A stretch of DNA of 64,000 nt from Urophycis tenuis (taxonomy: Eukaryota > Chordata > Actinopteri > Gadiformes > Phycidae). Both the position numbers and the translations under genes were made by a program. Location of the stretch: NCBI GenBank assembly GCA_036785325.1, contig JAXIVH010000010.1:1361163-1425162 (forward strand), in the 5' to 3' direction. Shown here one piece after another: positions 23,411 through 33,534 of this stretch. Numbering within the stretch: position 1 is the stretch's first letter; every line of letters begins with the position of its first letter. Under the pieces are notes generated by a model that did not search any database, was not told where the DNA came from, and was given only the letters and a program-made list of their open reading frames with translations.

Positions 23411-23880
23411 CGGGGCCTCCAGGGCCCTCACTATAAACACAGTGACAGAGGAGATGGTGCACAGGGCGGCCTGGCAGCTCAGCCAGCCCATCTCCCTAAA
23501 GGCCAGCGTGTCGCTCACAGCAGGGAGCCAGAGAGGAAGGTTCGCCACGACGCCACAAACATCTTTTTGTTTGAGTGTTGGAATGGAAACATTTCCCCTG
23601 TCGTCCCTCTCTCACCTGCAGCTCTCTAACTTTCCCTTCATCGGGAATGTTTGTGTTGCCTTCTGTACTCCGCACAATTCTTGACCTTGCAGAGCAAACA
23701 AAAACAGATTTCCTTCTTTCTGGCGTTGTCCCTCTTGTCTTTCGGAAATCATATTGTTTGAGATTACTTCCCCGAGAACAGGAAGAGGAAGCGGTGGGAG
23801 ACTCAGACGAGGCCCAGTCGGCCCAGACTCGTCTGTGTCTCCCTGTCTCCGGCTGGCTTCTGTTCCCACCACTAACCCAC
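23411..23880. other. unique DNA, no gene seen
   Basis: ORFs crossing this part (for example 23575-24111 plus) are unrecognised and run into the GT array. Confidence 0.35.
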
Positions 23881-24040
23881 TGTGAGTGTGAGTGTGAGTG
23901 TGTGTGTGAGTGTGAGTGTGAGTGTGAGTGTGAGTGTGAGTGTGAGTGTGAGTGTGTGTGTGAGTGTGAGTGTGAGTGTGAGTGTGAGTGTGTGTGTGTG
24001 TGTGAGTGTGAGTGTGTGTGTGAGTGTGAGTGTGAGTGTG

Positions 24041-24103
<63 letters not shown>
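23881..24103. repeat. (GAGTGT)n / (GT)n microsatellite
   Basis: Hexamer GAGTGT alternates with GTGTGT in a two-fold duplicated pattern, then pure (GT)n. Confidence 0.95.
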
Positions 24104-25088
24104 CTATTTAGATCCTCAATACACACAATCAATTTAACTTTCATGAAAATGTCCAGACAGTTCAGATAGTCTGAACACGTGTGAACATACAAATGTTCAT
24201 ACACATTTTCCTAAACATTTTCATCAACATTTTCATCAAAATGTTCCCTCACTTTGATGCTGGTGGATTTTGTAGAAAGGGGGAATGCTTTCTAAACTCG
24301 ACCAAAATAGCGCTGTCCCCTGAGCCCAGGTGGACAGCTACGGCTGGGGTTGTGTAAACAGGTGAGACAGCCTGCTGTCTTTATTAGAAGGTAAAAAATG
24401 ACCGTTATAACGCGTTACCTCCTGTTATTGTGATGGCCAGACTCTACCAGCCTTCGTCTGCCAAAACCATCAGCCAGTGGTGGCTCTGGGCCAGCTGCAG
24501 ACTGGAGCACAGAAGCAGAAGAGACCATTACTCAAAGTACAAGATCTTCCTAACATTTAAACACTATTCTTTTGCTCGCTGTTGTTCATAATACAATTGC
24601 AGATGGGATTTTTTAGAGAATAGTAATAGTAGTAATTGTTGAATTTCAACACCTTCATCAAGATGTATTGAAAGTTTCAGTAAAAGTGGAACACTGAACC
24701 AAAAAGATCCCATGGAAGAATCTCAGATTCCTTCATTACTCATTCTGAACAAAAACTAAATCAGATTCTTTTGGGTAATTTACTGCAGTCAGTGTTGTCC
24801 CGGGCTGAGGAGAGCCACTCCCAAAGGGTGTCATCTCTACCACCCACAACACCAACATCTGATCATGAGCCTTCCTGCAGCCCCAGGGTCTGCCGGGTGG
24901 GGAACAAACCGCAGCACACACTGTGAGCGTGGAGCAAGGACACCCTCACACCACATTCCCTGGTCTTCATCTGGTGCAGATATCTCCTAGACATTCTGAT
25001 GCTGCTGGTCTCCTGAGAGCTGCTGGTCGCGGCCTCGTGTCCAGGCAGTGAGGAAGGCTGACGGAGTGTCCACATGACCTGCCAGGCC

Positions 25089-25089
<1 letters not shown>
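24104..25089. other. unique DNA, no gene seen
   Basis: About 1 kb non-repetitive sequence; no splice-bounded coding exon. Confidence 0.4.
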
Positions 25090-25131
<42 letters not shown>

Positions 25132-25243
25132 ATGTGTGTGTGTGTATATGTGTGTGTGTGTGAGTGTGTGTGTCAGTGTGTGTGTCAGTGTGCGTGTGTG
25201 CGTGCGTGTGTGTGTGTGTGCGTGCGAGTGTGTGTGTGTGTGA

Positions 25244-25300
<57 letters not shown>

Positions 25301-25502
25301 TGTGTGTGAGTGTGTGTGTGTGCGTGCGTGTGTGCATGTGTGTGTGTGTATGTGTGTGTGTGTGAGTGTGTGAGTGTCAGTGTGCGTGTGTGCGTGCGTG
25401 TGTGTTTGTGTGCGTGCGAGTGTGTGTGTGTGTGAGTGTGTGTGTGTGTGCCACTGTGTGTGTGTGCGTGCGTGCACGCGCATGTGTGTGTGTGTGTCAG
25501 TG

Positions 25503-25542
<40 letters not shown>

Positions 25543-25655
25543 TGTGTGTGTGTGTGTGTGTGCGTGCGTGTGTGTGTGTGTGTGTGTGTGTCAGTGTGTG
25601 TGTGCGTGTGTGCGTGTGTGCGTGTGTGCGTGCGTGCGTGTGTGTGTGTGTGTGA

Positions 25656-25731
<76 letters not shown>

Positions 25732-25733
25732 GT
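25090..25733. repeat. (GT)n / (GTGC)n compound microsatellite
   Basis: About 640 bp of GT with GTGC, GA and TCAG punctuation; phrases such as GTGTCAGTGTGCGTG recur. The 303-codon ORF on the minus strand is His/Thr repeat only. Confidence 0.95.
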
Positions 25734-26229
<496 letters not shown>

Positions 26230-26381
26230 GTGGGAAACAGCAAATTCTCATGCCACAGTGTCACTGCCGCTATTTATACATATAGGGTGACACACACACA
26301 CTCATGTTTCCAGTAAGAGCTGTGTGCTGCCCCAGTGTTTCCTCCTCATAGTCCCCTCTGCACCGACAGCTCGGCTCATAC

Positions 26382-26412
26382 GCTGCTGTATGCTGCTGGA
26401 GCATACAGCAGC
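26382..26412. repeat. 12-bp perfect inverted repeat (stem-loop)
   Basis: GCTGCTGTATGC at 26382-26393 is the exact reverse complement of GCATACAGCAGC at 26401-26412, with a 7-nt loop. The right arm's CATACAGCAG motif then repeats downstream. Confidence 0.85.
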
Positions 26413-26526
26413 ATACAGCAGACTACAGCATACAGCAAACTAAAGAAATGTTCCCCCGCCCCTCTGGTCTGAGAAGTGTTTGGCGCTTCACACCCTGGTG
26501 ATTGACAGGCAAGACAGATTTCTTGA

Positions 26527-26556
26527 ACCAATCAGGGAAGATCTGCCCTGATTGGT
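26527..26556. promoter_or_regulatory. 30-bp palindrome with two opposed CCAAT boxes, possible gja5 proximal promoter element
   Basis: ACCAATCAGGG (26527-26537) and CCCTGATTGGT (26546-26556) are perfect inverted copies, and the core AGATCT is itself palindromic; only one base pair breaks the symmetry. Both arms hold a CCAAT box (NF-Y consensus). An octamer ATGCAAAT at 26585-26592 and AT-rich TATA-like sequence follow before the gja5 ATG. A promoter role is inferred. Confidence 0.45.
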
Positions 26557-26684
26557 CGGAAATGAGCCGTGAGGATTTAAATATATGCAAATATATGTAC
26601 ATGTACATGGAAATATGTGTAAATATCCAAATATATATGTATATGCATACATGTCTAACAACACATCGCTTTCTCCCACCTTGT

Positions 26685-26738
26685 GTGTTCCAGGTGTTCC
26701 AGGTATTCCAGGTGTTCCAGGTGTTCCAGGTGTTCTCG
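26685..26738 (+). repeat. 9-bp GTGTTCCAG array at the gja5 splice acceptor
   Basis: Six tandem 9-mers, five ending TTCCAG and the last TTCTCG, sit 9 nt before the gja5 ATG. Each CAG could serve as a 3' splice site, the first preceded by the best pyrimidine-rich tract (TTTCTCCCACCTTGTG). Confidence 0.85.
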
Positions 26739-26747
26739 GGGGCAGCG

Positions 26748-27875
26748 ATGGGAGACTGGAGCCTGCTGGGTAACTTCCTGGAGGAGGTGCAGGAGCACTC
26801 CACCTCGGTGGGCAAGGTGTGGCTCACCGTCCTCTTCATCTTCCGCATCCTGGTGCTGGGCACGGCGGCCGAGTCGTCCTGGGGCGACGAGCAGGTGGAC
26901 TTCCTGTGCGACACGCAGCAGCCCGGCTGCACCAACGTGTGCTACGACCGCGCCTTCCCCATCGCCCACATCCGCTACTGGGTGCTGCAGATCGTGTTTG
27001 TGTCCACGCCCTCGCTCATCTACATGGGCCACGCCATGCACATCGTGCGCCGCGACGAGAAGAGAAAGAGGAGGGCGCAGGAGGGGAGAGAGGAGGAGGA
27101 TGGCGAGGAGGATGAGGAGGAGGAGGAGAATGGAGAAGGGAGGAGGCGCGACGTGGCACAGGAGAAGGAGTACCTCCAGCAGAAGGAGAGCAGCAAGGCG
27201 GCGCCCGAGGGCATGGCTCGCGTGCGCCTCAAGGGGGCGCTGCTGCAGACGTACATCCTGAGCATCCTGATCCGCAGCGTCATGGAGGTGACCTTCATCG
27301 TGGTGCAGTACCTCATCTACGGCGTGTTCCTGCAGGCCCTCTACCTCTGCAAGGCCTGGCCCTGCCCCAACCCCGTCAACTGCTACATGTCCCGGCCCAC
27401 CGAGAAGAACGTCTTCATCGTGTTCATGCTGGTGGTGGCCGGCGTGTCTCTGCTGCTGTCGGTGGTGGAGCTCTACCACCTGGCCTGGAGGCGCGCGCGC
27501 AAGTGCCTGCGGAGGAAGGCGGCGGCGCGGCAGAAGAGCCGGAGTGCCGCGGGGGTCCCGGGGGTCCCGGAGGTCCCGGGGGGCCCGCCCTCCGTCTCCT
27601 GCACCCCCCCGCCGGACTTCAACCAGTGCCTGGCGGCGTCCCCGGACCACATGGGCGCCATGACGACGCAGCCCTTCAGCCACAGGGTGGCGCTGCAGCA
27701 GAACTCAGAGAACCTGGCCACCGAGCTGCACCGCAGCCACGACGCCATGGATGCCGCCGCCGCCGGCTTCCAGCGGAGCGGCTACCAGGGCGCCACCCCC
27801 CCAAACGCCACCTTTCAGAAGGACAAGCGGCGCCTGAGCAAGACCAGCGGAAACAGCAGCCGCACGGCCTGCTGA
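26748..27875 (+). CDS. gja5: gap junction protein alpha 5 (connexin 40 family), C-terminal frame altered
   Basis: This single coding exon encodes 375 residues (human GJA5 358, from memory). The product is a four-pass gap-junction channel subunit; GJA5-type connexins act in vascular/cardiac tissue and, in zebrafish, in pigment-cell patterning. N-terminus MGDWSLLGNFLEEV. E1 Cys are 54, 61 and 65; E2 Cys are 201, 206 and 212. Membrane segments lie at about 21-41, 76-96, 168-192 and 219-243. The intracellular loop carries an acidic block (about 113-130). The tail has SCTPPPDFNQCL (284-295), diagnostic of the Cx40 group, and KRRLSK (360-365). The start is the conserved MGD codon; the frame is open upstream to 26502, but a splice acceptor lies between. 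The oddity is the end, SGNSSRTAC: the family's PDZ-ligand tail appears in the +1 frame (see findings). Immediately after the gene lies (GA)n. Teleost copy a or b is not resolved. Confidence 0.93.
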   Translation: MGDWSLLGNFLEEVQEHSTSVGKVWLTVLFIFRILVLGTAAESSWGDEQVDFLCDTQQPGCTNVCYDRAFPIAHIRYWVLQIVFVSTPSLIYMGHAMHIVRRDEKRKRRAQEGREEEDGEEDEEEEENGEGRRRDVAQEKEYLQQKESSKAAPEGMARVRLKGALLQTYILSILIRSVMEVTFIVVQYLIYGVFLQALYLCKAWPCPNPVNCYMSRPTEKNVFIVFMLVVAGVSLLLSVVELYHLAWRRARKCLRRKAAARQKSRSAAGVPGVPEVPGGPPSVSCTPPPDFNQCLAASPDHMGAMTTQPFSHRVALQQNSENLATELHRSHDAMDAAAAGFQRSGYQGATPPNATFQKDKRRLSKTSGNSSRTAC

Positions 27876-27885
27876 CCTGGCAGTT

Positions 27886-28695
<810 letters not shown>

Positions 28696-28778
28696 AGAAG
28701 AAGAAGATGAAGACGAAGACGAAGATGAAGAAGAAGAAGAAGAAGAAGAAGAAGAAGAAGAAGAAGAAGAAGAAGGAG
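28696..28778. repeat. (GAA)n microsatellite
   Basis: GAAGAA units with GAC and GAT interruptions on the left, pure (GAA) in the middle and GGA on the right. Long GAA tracts can form triplex DNA. Confidence 0.94.
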
Positions 28779-29062
28779 AAGGAGAGAGGAGGCCTGAAAA
28801 CACCGCTTGTCTGCAGTATCGAGAGCACTTTGAGAACATTCTTCTGGAGATGTTCTAGAATTTACACTGTTGAACGAGGAGGCTGTCGAGGTTTATTCTG
28901 ACCGCTAGGTGGCAGCATTGCATTTCTTCTCAACTCGTGAAGACCATAGACTGTATAGGTGAAGACCCATCGTGATATTTCTGTCCCATGCAATATAAAA
29001 TGAATGTTGAAATTCATCTTTATTTCGCTGTAATTCGTTTGCGCCTTATGTTGACTGAACAA

Positions 29063-29068
29063 AATAAA
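29063..29068 (+). promoter_or_regulatory. candidate gja5 poly(A) signal AATAAA
   Basis: A canonical hexamer about 1.2 kb after the gja5 stop. No transcript evidence; the site at 28480 is an alternative. Confidence 0.35.
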
Positions 29069-29318
29069 CATTACTTTTCATATCTGTGATATGGGCTGGG
29101 CTACAGATTTTGTGTCATAACTTTAAATTGCCTACTACACATTTTAATAGAACAATTGAATTTTCTATTTCATGAGGCTAACTAATGAATTGCTATATCC
29201 CCAGACTATAGGTAAGAAAACAATTGTAATTCATCAAATTACGACATTATGTTCCAAGATGGACACCACCTCTCACTGCATGCACCTTCAAATACAGTGA
29301 GGGAGTAAACCAGACAGA
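29069..29318. other. AT-rich unique spacer
   Basis: Nothing assignable between the gja5 3' end and the short repeats before acp6. Confidence 0.35.
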
Positions 29319-29465
29319 CACCTGCATGGATGGATCATCTCTCACTGACATGGAACCAGAACCTGCCCGTGTAACGTGTTGACATGGAACCAGAACCTGA
29401 CCGGGTAACGTGATGACATGGAACCAGAACCTGCCCGTGTAACGTGTTGATATGGAACCAGACCC
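29319..29465. repeat. about 33-bp tandem repeat, 3-4 copies
   Basis: Units contain ACATGGAACCAGAACCTG and CCCGTGTAACGTGTTG, with CCGGGTAACGTGATG variants. Confidence 0.85.
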
Positions 29466-29640
29466 GGAACAGGTCACATCGAAACCAAGCGAAACAAGCG
29501 ATAATGTCAAATATTGCAAATAATATAAAGTAGCACCATGAGCCAGCAGCGGGCTGGTACCGGTACCATCTGTACCAATACTACGAGGCTCCGTTCTGTT
29601 CGGCAGAATTAGAGTCCTATAGAGAGATCTCTCTATGCAG

Positions 29641-29891
29641 AATACGCGTCTTCGAGGAGGCGGGACGCCAGTGACGAGTGACCACGCCTTGCCGGCCAGT
29701 GATTGGCCGACTGGGCGTGGTCACGTGTTTGAAACGCGTTTGGTTATGAAATACACTTCCGGTCTGAGGAACATTCCGCTTCCTGTCCATGCAGAACCCC
29801 GAAACACCGAGACGTAGTGGCTCCATCCTCCTGGGACCTGGGCCCTGTTTTAAAACGGAACCGTAGATCCAGTGGGCCCCGTTCACATCAG
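29641..29891 (+). promoter_or_regulatory. probable acp6 promoter and non-coding exon 1
   Basis: The segment holds an inverted CCAAT box (ATTGG 29702-29706), a GC/KLF-type GGGCGTGG (29713-29720), an E-box CACGTG (29722-29727) and an ETS-type ACTTCCGG (29755-29762), with no TATA box: a housekeeping-type promoter. Downstream, ACATCAG then GTAGGT at 29891/29892 is a plausible donor for a 5' UTR exon joining the acceptor at 30513. The transcription start is not determinable. Confidence 0.55.
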
Positions 29892-30115
29892 GTAGGTACC
29901 AACGAACCGCCACCTCCAGAGGGTTGGACCTTTAGGTGCCGGAGAGAGTGAGAGGCTCTATGTTCTGGACTTGTTCTGTACAGTGAAGGTTCTGTGGTAG
30001 GAACCTGAGCTGGACCGGGTTTATTTCTAAGTGGATTGTTTGTTAAAGTCGGGTTTCCTCTGGACCAGACCAAGTTTTTCGTGGCATTGAGTCCACAGAG
30101 ACGTGTTACCTGCTG

Positions 30116-30240
30116 TGTCCCTGTAGGGACATCTGTCTGTAGGGGACATCTGTCTGTAAGGGGACATCTGTCTGTAGGGGACATCTGTCTGTAAGGGACA
30201 TCTGTCTGTAAGGGGACATCTGTCTGTAAGGGGACACGTC
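30116..30240. repeat. 17-19 bp minisatellite GGGGACATCTGTCTGTA
   Basis: About seven copies with AGGG/AAGGGG variation, inside the first acp6 intron if exon 1 ends at 29891. Confidence 0.9.
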
Positions 30241-30529
30241 TGGAAGTTACCCTGCTGTTATTTCATCAGGTTCAACCACAGTGGTGCTCATCTCTGGCAT
30301 CCTGCACATGCAACATGGATTTACCATTACTGTAAACAGCTGCCACAAGTGGGGCTCAACTCTAATGATAATAATAATAATTGAAACATGAATGAACATT
30401 GAAACATTGTGTTGTTCATGAGCTTCTTTCTAAAGATAAAGGTTTGGTTCTGAGTCGCTGCTGTACATGATGTTCCTCTACTGTGTGGTTCTGTGTGGTT
30501 CTGTGTGGCACAGGATACGGCAGCAGAAC

Positions 30530-30742
30530 ATGAGGATCTTTTGGACCAAAGCAGGTGTTTTAGGTTCTGTGTCCATGGCGTTTGGTTCGATGTGGTGGTC
30601 CCAGCAGCAGACAGAACCAGACCCCATGGCGTCCAGCTGTCCCTCGGCCCACTCCCCCTCCCCCTACCAGCTGAAGATGGTCCAGGTTCTGTTCCGCCAC
30701 GGGGCCAGGACTCCACTCAAGTCTATTCCTGACGTGCTGGAG
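30530..30742 (+). CDS. acp6: acp6 coding exon 1
   Basis: Encodes residues 1-71, including KMVQVLFRHGARTPLK with the catalytic RHGAR. The exon probably begins at 30514 after a CACAG acceptor; its donor is GAG/GTGAGT. Phase 0. Confidence 0.9.
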
Positions 30743-33481
30743 GTGAGTAGGCCCCTCCCCCGCTCCATCAAGGTGCGCTAACGACAGACCATGAGGTCCA
30801 AAGCGCCTGACCGTCTCCGTCCCCAGGCCCAGTGGGTGCCGTCCCTCCTGGACCCTCCGGCCCACACCAAGATGAACTACGTGGTGACGGACCTCCAGGG
30901 AGGCCCTCAACCCCCCATGCCCGTGGAGAACAGCTACAGGAACAACACGCTGACTGTGAGTCTCTGTGCTTGGCGCTTCCTGGTGTTCTCAAGCAGATGA
31001 GCTAACATAACAGCTCCAGTCTAGCCCCATTAGCATGGCCTTAACATAAGCTAACATTACTAAGAGCTCCAGGCTAGCCCCATTAGCATGGTCTTAACAT
31101 AAGCTAACATTACTAAGAGCTCCAGTCTAGCTCCATTAGCATGGCCTCAATGTAAGCTAGCATCGCTAAGAGGTCCCGTTTAGCCCCATTAGCATGGCCT
31201 TAACACGAGCTAACATCGCTAAGAGGTCCAGTCTAGCTCCATTAGCATGGCCTTAAGGTGAGCTAACATCGCTAAGAGGTCCAGTCTAGCTCCATTAGCA
31301 TGGCCTTAATGGACCGCCCGCTGGGCTAACCCCAGCTCAGAACCTATATGTACACTCCGTTTTCTGAACCTCAGACTCGGCCACAATCACAATGGAACAA
31401 TAAGAATGATAAAAGAGTCGTGACAAGAAATGATATTCATCCAGCAGTATCTCTCCTTATCCAATGGCAGCGCGGCTATCTGGCCCAACTGGCCGGGTCA
31501 AAAACTCAACTAAAAAACTGTTGATTCTCTGCATACCAAATCGAAATGTGACGTGTTAGATGGGCAGTCCAGCTCCCTGCAGCGCAGGGTGCTGTAGGGG
31601 CGGTCCAGCTCCCTGCAGCGCAGGGTGCTGTAGGGGCGGTCCAGCTCCCTGCAGCGCAGGGTGCTGTAGGGGCGGTCCAGCTCCCTGCAGCGCAGGGTGC
31701 TGTAGGGGCGGTCCAGCTCCCTGCAGCGCAGGGTGCTGTAGGGGCGGTCCAGCTCTCTGCAGCGCAGGGTGCTGTAGGGGCGGTCCAGCTCTCTACAGCG
31801 CAGGGTGCTGTAGGGGCGGTCCAGCTCTCTACAGTGCAGGGTGCTGTAGGTGCTCAGCCCTGTGAGGGCCGGTGGTTTCCTACCACCTCCTGGTCCTTGT
31901 AGGACCTGCTGGGGTGGCCATCTAATGCTCACTATCCCTCACGGTCTCATCTTGACACGCCCCCAGGGAGACAGGCGTGCAGAGCCCCTCTGATATGACT
32001 TGTATGTTAGAAGTCAGTTTGGTTCTGGTGGTTCTGACAGGGTGGAACCTTCCCGGGCCAGCTGACCGCGGTGGGCATGCAGCAGCTGTATGAGCTGGGG
32101 GAGACACTGAGGAAGAGGTACATTGAGGAAGTACCCTTCCTCAGTCCTGTCTTCAGCTCTACTGAAGTCTAGTAAGTACCATTATCATTAATATGTCCAG
32201 TTAGTACTATTACTGTAGTATGTCTAGTTAGTACTGTTACTATTAATATGTCTAGTACTATTAGTATTAGTTACTGCACCAACTACATTCCCGTTCTCCG
32301 GAACATAACATAAGATCAGCACATTGCTCTTATTCCATGTGGTAAAGTGATGACGGTTCTTGTTCCTTCAGTGTGCGTTCCACCAACATCGTCAGGACTA
32401 TTGAGTCTGCCAAGTGCCTGGTCGCCGGCCTGTTCCAGCAGCAACAGAACGGTGGGGAACCCACTAGTAGAACCAGTAGAACTGGCTGCTTGTTGTAGAC
32501 GTGTTGTTGTGTGCTGACTGTGATGTCGTTCTCCATTCCACCGGAAGGCGCGGTGCCGATCCTCACCACGGAGGCCAGCTCTGAGAGCCTGTATCCCAAC
32601 TACAACGGCTGCAGACTGCTGAAGATGATCGCAGGGTAACACAGCCTTGCACCGCGGACACGCCCCCACGTTCAGGGCTCCTCCTGCAGGAACCACGACC
32701 AACAGTACTTCCTGTAGAGTCAGTGTGTGTGGTTGTGTGTGTGTGTGTGTGTGTAGTCATCGCTGGGCAGAGTCGGCCACAGTTCCTGACATCTCGGCTG
32801 ACCTGCAGCGTATCCAGAGTGCTCTGGGCATCTCCACCAGTCAGCGCGTGGACTTCATCCTCATCAGAGACGACATGGTGGCCAGAGAGGTGACCGCCTG
32901 CCCTCTGCCATCACTGCTCACCGGCAGGCTAAACGGGTGCTTGTGTGTTGGGGGGTCCTACTGCCTGGCTGCAGGCCCCCCGGTCAGACCGGCGGCTTTG
33001 TAACCGGGCCGTCTCTTGTGGTTCAGGCCCACGGGCTGCCCTGCCCCGCGGTGCTGGACAGCTGGAGGAGCACGGTGGAGAAGAGGGCCGTGGACATGAT
33101 CTACCACATCTTTGAACCCAGCAAGAGGTGAGCCAACGCTGTTTAAACTACTGCAACCACATGGTTGCACAGGTCCCGCCCTCCCTATGTTTCTCTGCCA
33201 TTGGGAACCTGATATTGACAGGCCAGATGGGTTCCCCGAACCAATCGTGGAAGAGATTCCCAGATTGTGTAGATATAAGCCGGGCACTCCCTAATAGCTG
33301 CTATTACAATGTGCTTCCATTTGGGTTTGTGTTCTGAGGGTTCTCCCTGTTTGTGTTCTGCTGAACAGGGAGAACCTTCAGCTGTGTGTTGGACCCCTTC
33401 TGCACATGTTGATGGTCAACATGGAGGAGAAGCTCCAGGGAACAGCAGCGGAGCCCAACAGGTGAGATGGCCTCTCAACGC

Positions 33482-33534
<53 letters not shown>

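Noticed and set aside
26502..26747. In-frame 82-residue N-terminal extension of gja5
   Set aside because: Connexins start at MGDW and need a free N-terminal helix in the pore. The stretch contains splice-acceptor repeats and AT-rich promoter-like DNA.
26655..27683. 342-codon minus-strand ORF over gja5
   Set aside because: Antisense shadow of a GC-rich connexin exon with His/Leu/Arg-rich content and no homology.
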